Part shown: positions 6,108 through 14,068 of the stretch, piece by piece
Layout of the letters: every line of letters begins with the position of its first letter
How positions within the stretch are numbered: position 1 is the stretch's first letter
Source of the DNA: JAGLTA01 sp023142625
GTDB lineage: Bacteria > Patescibacteriota > Patescibacteriia > JAACEG01
DNA length: 15,623 nt
Assembly: GCA_030641665.1 (NCBI GenBank)
Contig: DAOWHA010000061.1
Span: forward strand, 1-15,623
Direction: 5' to 3'
The notes under the pieces: model-generated
What the model saw: only the letters and a program-made list of their open reading frames with translations
Database searches by the model: none
Told to the model about the DNA's origin: nothing
Position numbers and translations under genes: made by a program

Positions 6108-6578
6108 ATGAGAGGAAAAAAAGCTGTTAAAAAAAAGATTAAGCCGGATCCAAAATTTAATAACGCGAATGCGGCAAAATTTATAAATTACATAATGGAA
6201 AGGGGCAAAAAAAATGTCGCGCGCGATATTTTTTATGGTTCTCTTGATATAATCGGCGAAAAAACAAAAGATGACGGTTTGCATATTTTTGAAAAAGCGC
6301 TTAAAAACGTAACCCCGGTTATGGAAATTAAAGGCAAAAGAGTCGGCGGAGCGAATTATCAAGTGCCGATAATGGTAAAAGGGGCGCGAAAATTTCAGCT
6401 GGCAAGCAGATGGCTGCTTACCGCGGCTAAAGCTCGCAAAGGAAAGCCGATGCGCGAAAAATTAGCAATGGAGCTTATGGATGCCGCCAACAATGAGGGA
6501 GCGGCAATGAAAAAGAAACAGGATGTGCAGAAACAAGCAGAAGCAAACCGAGCTTTCGCCCATTTCGCAAGATACTAA
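6108..6578 (+). CDS. rpsG: Ribosomal protein uS7
   Basis: 156 residues, the normal length for S7, the primary 16S rRNA 3'-domain binder that nucleates the 30S head and lies near the E site. Typical segments are KFINYIMERGKKNVAR, FEKALKNVTPVMEIKGKRVG, GANYQVPIMV, RWLLTAAKARKGKPMREKLA, the DAANNEGAAMKKK stretch, and the C-terminal EANRAFAHFARY. It starts in the context ATATT-ATG with no Shine-Dalgarno motif and follows rpsL as in the str operon. A palindromic repeat begins 18 nt after its stop codon, and fusA, normally next, is displaced by two unrelated genes. Confidence 0.97.
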   Translation: MRGKKAVKKKIKPDPKFNNANAAKFINYIMERGKKNVARDIFYGSLDIIGEKTKDDGLHIFEKALKNVTPVMEIKGKRVGGANYQVPIMVKGARKFQLASRWLLTAAKARKGKPMREKLAMELMDAANNEGAAMKKKQDVQKQAEANRAFAHFARY

Positions 6579-6596
6579 AATAACATTAAGCCAAGA

Positions 6597-6738
6597 TGTT
6601 TTTGCGAGGAGCCGAATAAGCGTAGCGAAAGAGAGCGACGAAGTAATCTCATTGTTTACGCAGAGAGATTTATAATTATAGGTTTGTTTACTCAGTAATG
6701 GGATTGCTTCGCTCTGTTGCACTCCGCTCGCAAAGACA
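6597..6738. repeat. Palindromic repeat, copy B, intergenic
   Basis: 142 bp between rpsG and the next gene. The left end is TGTTTTTGCGAGGAGCCGAA and the right end CGCTCGCAAAGACA. The inner arms GCGACGAAGTAATCTCATT and AGTAATGGGATTGCTTCGC pair imperfectly. It aligns with the reverse complement of copy A over both arms, while the central 25-40 nt differ. It contributes only spurious upstream codons to the following frame. Confidence 0.75.
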
Positions 6739-6796
6739 GGGGAATTCGCCTTTTGTAATTTTTATTGTTTTTTATTTTCACTTTTTAATTTTTATT

Positions 6797-7096
6797 ATGC
6801 CTATTTATTTAGATTTAAGCATCATGTCTGTTATTTTGGGAATTACCGGAATTATTTTGTATTTTTGGGGAAAAGAAAAAAATAGAGTATCCATTAAACA
6901 GAAAGAGCGATTGGAAAATATAACGCAATCATTGCGCGGAATTTATAATTCACTGGCGATTTACGCAGAAGCAAAAAGCAAAAAAGAGGTGAATGATTTA
7001 GCTGCTTTAATCAGAAAACAGTTAAACGGCGTTATCGGAAGTTCGTCCAAGATTGATGAAAAAGAAGAGGAGGAGGAGAAAGAAGACAAGAAATAG
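6797..7096 (+). CDS. Small single-pass membrane protein, unknown function
   Basis: 99 residues from the ATG at 6797. The frame runs open further upstream to 6698, but that part lies in the palindromic repeat, and the ATG at 6797 has the local TTATT-ATG context. Residues about 4-24 (YLDLSIMSVILGITGIILYFWG) form one transmembrane segment. They are followed by KEKNRVSIKQKERLENITQSL and a helical, probably coiled-coil region with a very acidic/basic end (DEKEEEEEKEDKK). A topology with the soluble helix in the cytoplasm is likely. I do not recognise the family. It lies in the str-type operon between rpsG and a lipoprotein gene, ending 39 nt before the latter. Confidence 0.7.
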   Translation: MPIYLDLSIMSVILGITGIILYFWGKEKNRVSIKQKERLENITQSLRGIYNSLAIYAEAKSKKEVNDLAALIRKQLNGVIGSSSKIDEKEEEEEKEDKK

Positions 7097-7135
7097 ACAT
7101 TTAATTTTTTGATAATTTTTAACATAAAAATTAAT

Positions 7136-8440
7136 ATGAAAAAAGTAATTTTATTTGCAATTTTAAGTTTAGCCGCGGCGGGTTGCACGAATAAAGTATC
7201 AGATATTGCAGATCCTAATTTAAGAGATGAAATTGTAATTGACAAAGAGACTCCGGAAAGCGGGAATCAAAACGAAAATCAAAACAGCGAGCCAGAAATA
7301 GCGCCGACAAGCACCGATAAAAATATTCAAGAAACCGAAAATTGGCGTGTTTATGAGAAAAAAGATCAAAATGTCAGGATAAAATATCATAAGAATTGGT
7401 ATTACGACAGGGATGAGCAGGCGGAAAAAGAATTGGGCTATTATTTGTATGTCGGTTTTGCGGAGAGCGAGAATGTGTTAGAACAAGGCAGACCTTATCC
7501 TATTGAGTTTATGATTTGGTCAAGTAATGTAGGTGTTTGGGATGGGGATCCTTGTGAATATAAAATTTTGAAAGAGCAAAACGATAAAAAATATATTTTA
7601 AAGGTTTGTTTGTTAGATAAATATGGAGACATTTTAGATAAAATGGCGGAGAGTTTTGAGTTTTTGGATGAAATAAATATTGAAAAAGAGAGTTTAGGCG
7701 GGGCTTATTTTAAAGATCAAAAATTTATTTATTATAAGGAATATACAATTGAAGATAAGTATAAATATGAAATAATTGAGAATGCCGACATAGATACATT
7801 TAAAATAATTATAAGTAATTTCAGAAGTGATATTGCAAAAGATAAAAATTTTGTATATTGGCGCGAACAGAAGATAAAAGATGCCGACCCCAGCACCTTT
7901 AAATTTTTAATACATAGTTATTCAAAAGATAAGGATAATGCTTATCGCGGTAATAATAAAATTCAAGGAATTGACGCAGAAACTTTTGAGATTATAAGTT
8001 GCGATGTCGGCGATGAAAGGTCAGACTATTTAAAAGACAAAAATAATATTTATAAAGCCCTATTTTTTAACGAAGATGGAATTTGGGAAAGAAATAAAAT
8101 AGTAAAAAATGCTGATCCTGAAACTTTTGAATATTTTCCTGAAAGACACAATCTTACCGACGGTCCAGGATGCAGTTATGCAAAAGATAAAAATTCAGTT
8201 TATTTAAACGATGAGCGATTAGACGGCGCAAATCCAGATTATTTTAAACTTTTAATAAAGGAAGGCATTTATGGCAAAGATAATAATTTTGTTTATTGGG
8301 AGTCAAAAAAAATTATAGGAGCAGATATAGAAACATTTGAAACATTAGATTGGCATTATTCAAAAGATAAAAATTATGTTTATAAAGATGGGAAAATCAT
8401 TGAAGGTGAAGATCCTAAAATTTTTAATTTAAACAAATAA
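7136..8440 (+). CDS. DKNYY-repeat lipoprotein
   Basis: 434 residues from the ATG at 7136, which gives a clean lipoprotein signal MKKVILFAILSLAAAGC with the acylated Cys at 17; the more upstream TTG frame extension spoils it. A Gln/Asn/Glu-rich linker follows, then a region starting WRVYEKKDQNVRIKYHKNW, like small secreted domains with a 'kyp..W' opening. The second half holds about six or seven degenerate repeats of the DKNYY type (YxKDKNxVY....KI..AD.ETF): AKDKNFVYW, SKDKDNAYR, LKDKNNIYK, AKDKNSVYL, GKDNNFVYW, SKDKNYVYK. DKNYY proteins are surface or secreted proteins of unknown function. The gene ends 3 nt before fusA, is more AT-rich than it, and is not a usual member of this operon. Confidence 0.8.
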   Translation: MKKVILFAILSLAAAGCTNKVSDIADPNLRDEIVIDKETPESGNQNENQNSEPEIAPTSTDKNIQETENWRVYEKKDQNVRIKYHKNWYYDRDEQAEKELGYYLYVGFAESENVLEQGRPYPIEFMIWSSNVGVWDGDPCEYKILKEQNDKKYILKVCLLDKYGDILDKMAESFEFLDEINIEKESLGGAYFKDQKFIYYKEYTIEDKYKYEIIENADIDTFKIIISNFRSDIAKDKNFVYWREQKIKDADPSTFKFLIHSYSKDKDNAYRGNNKIQGIDAETFEIISCDVGDERSDYLKDKNNIYKALFFNEDGIWERNKIVKNADPETFEYFPERHNLTDGPGCSYAKDKNSVYLNDERLDGANPDYFKLLIKEGIYGKDNNFVYWESKKIIGADIETFETLDWHYSKDKNYVYKDGKIIEGEDPKIFNLNK

Positions 8441-8443
8441 ATT

Positions 8444-10534
8444 ATGCCCAGACAATACCCTTTGGAAAAAACAAGAAATATCGGCATTATCGCCCATATT
8501 GACGCAGGAAAAACAACCGTTACGGAACGGGTGCTTTTTTATACCGGAAAAAAACATAAAATCGGCGAAGTTCACGAAGGCGAAGCTGAAATGGACTGGA
8601 TGGAACAGGAGCAAGAGCGAGGAATTACAATCACTTCCGCCGCGACAACCTGCTTTTGGAAAGACCATAATATAAATATTATTGATACGCCAGGCCATAT
8701 TGATTTCACTGCTGAAGTCCAAAGATCTTTGCGCGTGCTTGACGGCGGCGTGGTAATTTTTGACGGAGTTGCCGGCGTAGAGCCGCAGTCCGAAACAGTC
8801 TGGCGGCAAGCGGACAAATTCAATGTGCCACGGCTGGCTTTTGTCAATAAGTTAGACAGGACAGGAGCTGATTTTTTTTATGACCTGAAAACAATCCACG
8901 AACGGCTTACAAAAAACGCGCATCCTATCCAACTGCCGATCGGCGCGGAATCTGATTTTAAAGGAATTATTGATCTGATTGAGCAGAAAGCGCGAATTTA
9001 TAAAGACGAGGACGGAAAAGAATGGGAAGATTGCGATATTCCAGACGAATTAAAAGAACAGGCAAAAGAATACCGCTCCAAGCTTATTGAAGCGATTGTT
9101 GAAAATGACGAAAAGTTAATGAATAAATATTTAGAAGGCGAAGAGATAACCGTTGAAGAATTGAAAAAAGTCTTGCGAAAAGCCGTGATCGCAAATCAAA
9201 TTGTGCCAGTGCTTTGCGGAAGCGCTTTAAAAAATAAAGGCGTCCAATTTTTGCTTGACGCTGTCAATGAATATCTGCCGTCGCCGCTTGATGTTCCGCC
9301 AGTAGAAGGCGTTGATCCGAAAGACGAAGAAAAAATTATCAAACGAAAAACTTCTGAGGACGAACCGTTTACGGCGCTTGCGTTTAAAATCGCGATTGAC
9401 CCTTTTGTCGGGAAGCTCTGTTTTTTCAGGGTTTATTCAGGAAACTTAAAATCAGGATCTTATATATTGAACGCAAACAGTGGCGAGAGAGAGAGGATTG
9501 GAAGAATTGTGAAGATGCACGCGAACAGCCGAGAAGAAGTTCAAGAAGTATATACGGGCGAAATCGCCGCCGCCATCGGCTTGAAAAAAACTTTTACAGG
9601 ACATTCTTTGTGCGACATTGACAATCCTGTTGTCTTGGAAACAATATCGTTTCCAGAGCCGGTTATTTCAATCGCGATTGAACCGAAAACAAAAGCGGAT
9701 CAGGAAAAAATGGGAGTCGCGCTGCAAAAGCTATCCGAAGAAGATCCGACCTTTAGAATCAGAACCGACGAAGATACAGCGCAGACGATTATTTCAGGAA
9801 TGGGAGAATTGCATCTGGATATTATTATAGACAGAATGAAAAGGGAATTTAAAGTTGAAGCAAACACTGGAAAGCCGCAAGTCGCTTATAAAGAGACGAT
9901 TAAAATTGAATCAAAAGCGCAAGGAAAATATATACACCAGTCTGGCGGACGTGGGCAATATGGCGACTGCTGGATAAAGCTTGAGCCGCAAGAAGCAGGC
10001 AAAGGATACGAATTTGTTGACGAAGTTAAAGGCGGCGTAGTTCCGCGCGAATATATCCAGCCCGTAAACAAAGGAATACAGGAAGCGATGGCAAACGGAA
10101 TTGTCGCTGGATATCCTTTGATTGATATTAAAGCGACTGTTTATGATGGGTCCTACCACGAAGTTGATTCTTCTGAAATCGCCTTTAAAATCGCGGCAAA
10201 TCGCGGCTTTCAAGAAGCCGCGAAAAATGCCAACCCGATAATTTTAGAGCCTATTATGAAAGTTGAGGTTGTGACGCCTGAAAAGTTTATGGGCGATGTT
10301 ATCGGCGACCTGAATTCCAAGCGCGGGCAGATTGAAAAAATGGAAGATCGCGGGCAAGGGGTCGGGAAAGTGAAAGTTATCACTGCAAAAGTTCCGCTAT
10401 CGGAAATGTTCGGCTACGCTACTCAGCTGCGGTCTAATACGCAGGGACGGGCGTCCTATTTTATGGAATTTTTAAATTATTCAGAAGCGCCAGCCAGCGT
10501 TATAGAAAAAATTGTTGAAGGCAAGCAGAAATAG
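8444..10534 (+). CDS. fusA: Elongation factor G
   Basis: 696 residues, full length for EF-G, the GTPase that drives ribosomal translocation and, with RRF, recycling. G1 is AHIDAGKTT (17-25), G2 RGITITSAA (59-67), G3 DTPGHIDF (81-88), G4 NKLD (135-138) and G5 GSAL (259-262). Domain II begins around residue 308 (PFTALAFKIAIDP). Domain IV contains QSGGRGQYGDCWIKLEP and the tip YDGSYHEVDSSEIAFK, and the C-terminal domain V contains MGDVIGDLNSKRGQI and RSNTQGRASYFMEF. No key motif is missing. The start (AAATT-ATG) is 3 nt after the lipoprotein gene, implying co-transcription. A strong terminator follows; tuf is not next, so the str cluster is incomplete here. Confidence 0.98.
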   Translation: MPRQYPLEKTRNIGIIAHIDAGKTTVTERVLFYTGKKHKIGEVHEGEAEMDWMEQEQERGITITSAATTCFWKDHNINIIDTPGHIDFTAEVQRSLRVLDGGVVIFDGVAGVEPQSETVWRQADKFNVPRLAFVNKLDRTGADFFYDLKTIHERLTKNAHPIQLPIGAESDFKGIIDLIEQKARIYKDEDGKEWEDCDIPDELKEQAKEYRSKLIEAIVENDEKLMNKYLEGEEITVEELKKVLRKAVIANQIVPVLCGSALKNKGVQFLLDAVNEYLPSPLDVPPVEGVDPKDEEKIIKRKTSEDEPFTALAFKIAIDPFVGKLCFFRVYSGNLKSGSYILNANSGERERIGRIVKMHANSREEVQEVYTGEIAAAIGLKKTFTGHSLCDIDNPVVLETISFPEPVISIAIEPKTKADQEKMGVALQKLSEEDPTFRIRTDEDTAQTIISGMGELHLDIIIDRMKREFKVEANTGKPQVAYKETIKIESKAQGKYIHQSGGRGQYGDCWIKLEPQEAGKGYEFVDEVKGGVVPREYIQPVNKGIQEAMANGIVAGYPLIDIKATVYDGSYHEVDSSEIAFKIAANRGFQEAAKNANPIILEPIMKVEVVTPEKFMGDVIGDLNSKRGQIEKMEDRGQGVGKVKVITAKVPLSEMFGYATQLRSNTQGRASYFMEFLNYSEAPASVIEKIVEGKQK

Positions 10535-10555
10535 AGCAATTCAAACAAAAAATAT

Positions 10556-10590
10556 AAAAACTCCGAGCGAAATTTCCGCTCGGAGTTTTA
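10556..10590 (+). terminator. Strong intrinsic terminator after fusA
   Basis: AAAACTCCGAGCG pairs perfectly with CGCTCGGAGTTTT around a 7-nt loop, ending in TTTTA. It closes the rpsL-fusA operon. Confidence 0.9.
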
Positions 10591-10591
10591 A

Positions 10592-10660
10592 TTTTAAAAA
10601 AATAACTATTGACATTTTATTTGCGAATTTTTATAAAATGTAGTATAATATAACTAAATT
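10592..10660 (+). promoter_or_regulatory. Promoter repeat, copy 1 (two overlapping promoters)
   Basis: The 69-bp segment contains TTGACA (10609-10614), 17 nt, TATAAA (10632-10637), and, shifted by 12, TTGCGA (10621-10626), 17 nt, TATAAT (10644-10649). It is the first of two direct copies, 87 bp apart, before the WxL-like locus. Confidence 0.7.
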
Positions 10661-10678
10661 TAATTAAATTACGAGTTG

Positions 10679-10747
10679 TTTTAAAAAAATAACTATTGAC
10701 ATTTAATTTGCGAACTTTTATAAAATGCAGTATAATATAGGCAAATT
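10679..10747 (+). promoter_or_regulatory. Promoter repeat, copy 2 (two overlapping promoters)
   Basis: Nearly identical to copy 1, with about six differences in 69 bp. TTGACA (10696-10701) with TATAAA (10719-10724), and TTGCGA (10708-10713) with TATAAT (10731-10736); both spacers are 17 nt and all four hexamers are unchanged. It drives the gene at 10810 with a leader of about 70 nt that is AT-rich and has no Shine-Dalgarno motif. Confidence 0.75.
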
Positions 10748-10809
10748 ATAAAATCTTTAATAGGTTGATAGAGACTAAGATTAATTAAATTAATAATAAA
10801 ATTAAAATT

Positions 10810-11511
10810 ATGTACAAACACAAATTAATTCGTAAACTGCTCGGAAAACTTAATATTATTACTGTTTTTGTAATTACAGCAATGCTTGCATCGGGAACAA
10901 CAATTTATGTTTTGGCTTCAGATGTTAGCCAATTTTCTCAGGTTATTAGCGCTGGAACATGGTCAGCAGATTTTGTTGACGCTTCCGGCGTTACAGTTGG
11001 CAGCCCCGGGGTAACTATGACCGGGATTACTTTTTCTTTTGATACCCAGGACGCTAATGGTCAGATCGGGACTGATACTCAAAGAATTCGGGCAAATAAT
11101 CCAACCGCTACTGCTGGATGGTCAGTAACTATTGGCACTACCAATACTCTTCTTTGGCAAAATGGGGGTTCAACGGAAAATTTTGACTTTAACGACACTG
11201 ATGGTTATACTGATGGCGCGGGGGATACCGACAGCGTGGGCGGGCAGATGACTATAAATCCTTCAACCGGGACAAGGGGCGGTTGGCCTGATAATACAGC
11301 GTGTCCAGTAACCGAGATAACTCTTGGCAGTTCATCTTCATTTGTAGAGGGGTCAACAGACAATATTACTATAATATCGGCTAGCGGGTCTGCGCCTACA
11401 GGATGTCGTTGGCATTTTATTGGAGCGGCAGACAATATTACACAAAAAATTCCAGCCAGTCAAGTGGCCGATACTTATACTCTTGATTTGACCGTAACAA
11501 TTGGCTCCTAA
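10810..11511 (+). CDS. Small WxL-like secreted surface protein
   Basis: 233 residues. An N-terminal signal peptide (RKLLGKLNIITVFVITAMLA..., likely cut after VLA at about 36) precedes one domain shared with the protein at 12816. Shared landmarks are VTMTGITFSFDTQ, TQRIRANN, GWSVTIG (103-109), an acidic Asp/Gly stretch with GGQMTIN (144-150), Cys165 and Cys199 at equivalent places (possible disulfide), a QKIPASQ segment, and a final strand YTLDLTVTIG. The GWSVTI motif and overall plan resemble WxL domains, which bind Gram-positive cell walls non-covalently; here Leu is replaced by Val. The DUF916-like gene follows 10 nt later. I infer a surface-coat or adhesion role. WxL assignment is remote homology by eye; a generic beta-sandwich (TasA-like) is the alternative. 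Confidence 0.6.
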   Translation: MYKHKLIRKLLGKLNIITVFVITAMLASGTTIYVLASDVSQFSQVISAGTWSADFVDASGVTVGSPGVTMTGITFSFDTQDANGQIGTDTQRIRANNPTATAGWSVTIGTTNTLLWQNGGSTENFDFNDTDGYTDGAGDTDSVGGQMTINPSTGTRGGWPDNTACPVTEITLGSSSSFVEGSTDNITIISASGSAPTGCRWHFIGAADNITQKIPASQVADTYTLDLTVTIGS

Positions 11512-11521
11512 ATTTTTAAAT

Positions 11522-12640
11522 ATGTTTAATTTTAAAAGTCAAAAAATAAGACATTGTTTTTTTGTATGTATTTTTGTTTTAACCCTTATTTTTTCCTCAG
11601 AAGCTTTAGCTCTTGATTTTCAGGGCGTCGGCGGAAGACCAGCTTATCCTGACCTAAGCAATCCTCAAACCCAATCAATTTTTATTTATAGTTTAAATCC
11701 TGGTCAAATCAAAGAGGATGGCGTACTAATAATCAACGATACCAAAGAAACAAAAACTTTATTTGTCTATTCGGCTGATTCTTCTCCAGCTACAGGGGGA
11801 TCTTTTGCTTGCAAACAATTTGGGGAAGAAAATAAGAATGTCGGATCATGGATTAAACTTGAAAAGAACGAAGTGGTTTTGGATCCAATGAAAAGCAAAA
11901 TAATTCCTTTTACTGTTACTGTTCCGCAAGATATAGAATCTGGAGAATATAACGGCTGTATTGCTATTCAGGAAAAAAAGCCGCCCCAGAAACTAAAGGG
12001 AGGCATAAGGCTTAGCACTCGTATGGCGATAAGGGTTGGAGTAGTTATAGATGGGGGATTGATAAAAAAATTAATAATTTCCGATTTTAAAATTTCTCCC
12101 AATCCAAACGGCGGCTATTTTACTACTCCTTATCTTGAAAATAAAGGTAATATTTCTATTGAATCTGATATTCAATTGGTTACCCGCTATATTTTTGGGT
12201 TGAAATTATATGAAATCGAATCTTCAAAAAGAACGATTTTTAGGGGAGAAACAGGTTCATGGAATTATGAGCTAAAACAGCCTATTTTGGGTGGCTGGTA
12301 CCGAACCAGTTTAAAAGTCGGCTATGAAGGAATGGACGGCAGAGAGACATCAAAACATTCAATAATATTTTTTTCCAAGCCGACAAAAACCGGATGGATA
12401 ATTAATGCCTGTATTTTTTCAGTTGTTTTGGTTGCCATTTTTCTTTTTTGGCTGTACAGACGGCGTAAAAAATGGATTAAAAAAGATTGGGTAGAATATA
12501 AAGTAAAATCCGGCGAAGATATTAATTTGCTTGCCAAGCGTTTTGATGTGTCGTGGAAATTACTTACTAAAGTTAATAAGCTAAAACCGCCTTACACGCT
12601 TAAAGTTGGAGAAAAAATCAATGTTCCGCCCTGTAGTTAA
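11522..12640 (+). CDS. DUF916-like surface protein with C-terminal TM and LysM domain
   Basis: 372 residues from the ATG at 11522; an in-frame TTG at 11501 lies inside the previous gene and would spoil the signal peptide. The signal peptide ends at about SSEALA (25-30). The extracytoplasmic part starts LDFQGVGGRPAYPDLSNPQT and continues with features of DUF916 WxL-interacting proteins: LNPGQIKEDGVLIINDT, VLDPMKSKIIPFTVTVP and GEYNGCIAIQEKK. A second beta domain follows (PYLENKGNISIESDIQLVTRY). A transmembrane helix (about 292-312) is followed by RRRKKW and then a LysM domain (about 325-369: EYKVKSGEDINLLAKRF...LKVGEKINVP). By the positive-inside rule the LysM is cytoplasmic, which is unusual for a glycan-binding module. 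It sits between the two WxL-like genes. Confidence 0.65.
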   Translation: MFNFKSQKIRHCFFVCIFVLTLIFSSEALALDFQGVGGRPAYPDLSNPQTQSIFIYSLNPGQIKEDGVLIINDTKETKTLFVYSADSSPATGGSFACKQFGEENKNVGSWIKLEKNEVVLDPMKSKIIPFTVTVPQDIESGEYNGCIAIQEKKPPQKLKGGIRLSTRMAIRVGVVIDGGLIKKLIISDFKISPNPNGGYFTTPYLENKGNISIESDIQLVTRYIFGLKLYEIESSKRTIFRGETGSWNYELKQPILGGWYRTSLKVGYEGMDGRETSKHSIIFFSKPTKTGWIINACIFSVVLVAIFLFWLYRRRKKWIKKDWVEYKVKSGEDINLLAKRFDVSWKLLTKVNKLKPPYTLKVGEKINVPPCS

Positions 12641-12715
12641 ATTTTGGATTTATACTTCAGTGTCCCGCCTGCTCCTGTTAAAGAAAAAAGAGTAATTAGT
12701 TTTTGAATTGTTTTT

Positions 12716-12750
12716 GGGTTGTTACTGAATGTTGTATTCGGGAACAACCC
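12716..12750 (+). terminator. Strong hairpin between surface-protein genes (possible partial terminator)
   Basis: GGGTTGTT (12716-12723) pairs perfectly with AACAACCC (12743-12750), with an inner CTGAAT/ATTCGG helix and a GTTGT loop. The following TTATTTATAT is only a weak T-tract, so it may be a partial terminator, a processing site or an mRNA-stabilising structure that separates expression of the next gene. Confidence 0.45.
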
Positions 12751-12815
12751 TTATTTATATCTATATTTAATTTATAAATATCGCATCCAGAAACCGCGTT
12801 TAAAAATTTGTCATT

Positions 12816-14045
12816 ATGTTTTTATTTAGGAAAAATAAAAAAATAAATTTTTTATACATATCTTTTATTTTTTTTATGATAACGAGTTGGGTTTTTTCAG
12901 GCTGGCCGCAAATTTTTAATTTCCCGCCAAAAGTTAAACAAATTTTTGCTGCTACGCAAATTAAAACAGCTGGAACTGTTAGTTCTGTTAAGGACGGCGG
13001 AGGTTATTCTGATTGTGATGATCAGGCATGGAATGAAGAAGGTGCAAGTATTCAGGCGGATTTAGTATCAGAGGATGCCAGCGAGGTATATATTACAGCG
13101 GATCAGTTTGATAATGCCAAAAAATCTCAGACATTAATTCTTTCTAATTTTAGTTTTGATCTCCCGACTAATTCAACTATTGACGGTATTGAAGTGAGCA
13201 TTTTGCGAAGAAGCAATGGCGGGGCTAATGGTACTGGCAAAGATTATCATCTTCAGCTTACGAAAACTGCAGGAACGCCCGTGGCAAGCAGTGACGACAA
13301 AGCAGCTGCAGGAACTAATTGGCCAAGCACATTAGGCACTGAGACTTATGGTGGATCTGATGATAAATGGAGCGTAGCAAGTTGGTCAGAATTAGAAATA
13401 GAAAATAGCGGTTTTGGATTAGTTCTCGCAGTAGAAGCGTCTGCTGCTAATGCTGATGTTTGGATAGATCAAATACAGATAACCGTGCATTATACTGCTC
13501 CTTCTGGAACTTTAACCGTTGATATTGTTGACAGCGGAGGCAGTTCTGTGGCCAGCCCTACAATGGCAATGACTGGGGCTACTTTTTCTTTTGATTACCA
13601 AACTGGCACGGGAACATTTGGAGTAACAGCTCAAAAAATTAGGGTTCAAAACACAACCGCTAATCCTCAATGGATATTAACGATAACTGCTGATTTGGGG
13701 GCGACTGCTTTTTGGGATGGCGCGACAAGCGACTATGATTTTAATGATCCGACGGCTTCTGCGGGAGATGGCGCTGACGATGATAGCTTGGGCGGTCAGA
13801 TGACTATCAATGCTTCGGTTGGAACGCTTGGAGGAACATGCAGCGCGACAGATGTTACCAAGGAGAGTTCAGTTTCTTTCTCCGAAGGGGCTGCTAATTC
13901 CATAACCTTGCTAACGGCCGGCGCCTCTGCGGACACAGATTGTTATTGGGATTTAACTGGTGTTAGTATTTCTCAAACAATTCCAGCAGGACAGTCAATA
14001 GATAGTTATTCCATAAATATGTTATTGACAGTGGCAGCTCCATAA
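12816..14045 (+). CDS. Large WxL-like secreted protein with extra N-terminal beta domain
   Basis: 409 residues. A signal anchor or signal peptide lies at about 11-30, with possible cleavage near IFA-ATQ (44-47). Domain 1 (about 50-228) has the plan of secreted jelly-roll-like domains: SNFSFDLPTNSTIDGIEVSI, SGFGLVLAVEA, and an ending VWIDQIQITVHYTAP. Domain 2 (about 232-409) is paralogous to the whole mature protein at 10810: MTGATFSFDYQ, AQKIRVQN, QWILTIT (285-291) with a true W-x-L, GGQMTINASVGT, Cys342 and Cys376 at matching places, QTIPAGQ and a last strand SINMLLTV. It is therefore the 'large WxL' counterpart. Domain 1 probably supplies ligand or matrix binding. It starts GTCATT-ATG, 175 nt after the DUF916-like gene, behind a strong hairpin. 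Confidence 0.6.
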   Translation: MFLFRKNKKINFLYISFIFFMITSWVFSGWPQIFNFPPKVKQIFAATQIKTAGTVSSVKDGGGYSDCDDQAWNEEGASIQADLVSEDASEVYITADQFDNAKKSQTLILSNFSFDLPTNSTIDGIEVSILRRSNGGANGTGKDYHLQLTKTAGTPVASSDDKAAAGTNWPSTLGTETYGGSDDKWSVASWSELEIENSGFGLVLAVEASAANADVWIDQIQITVHYTAPSGTLTVDIVDSGGSSVASPTMAMTGATFSFDYQTGTGTFGVTAQKIRVQNTTANPQWILTITADLGATAFWDGATSDYDFNDPTASAGDGADDDSLGGQMTINASVGTLGGTCSATDVTKESSVSFSEGAANSITLLTAGASADTDCYWDLTGVSISQTIPAGQSIDSYSINMLLTVAAP

Positions 14046-14068
14046 GTTGCGTTAAATTAAAATGAAAA

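Noticed and set aside
6698..6796. N-terminal extension of the small membrane protein.
   Set aside because: These codons lie in the palindromic repeat and its flank; the ATG at 6797 has the local start context and opens directly into the membrane segment.
7109..7135. Upstream TTG start for the DKNYY lipoprotein.
   Set aside because: The added nine residues displace the lipoprotein signal; MKKVILF... at 7136 is a typical start.
10592..10747. Direct repeats that could suggest a CRISPR fragment.
   Set aside because: There are only two copies, 69 bp long, each containing well-formed -35 and -10 hexamers; this is a promoter duplication.
11501..11521. Alternative TTG start for the DUF916-like protein, overlapping the previous gene.
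   Set aside because: The ATG at 11522 gives a clean signal peptide and the usual AT-rich start context; the TTG adds residues before it and overlaps the previous gene's end.
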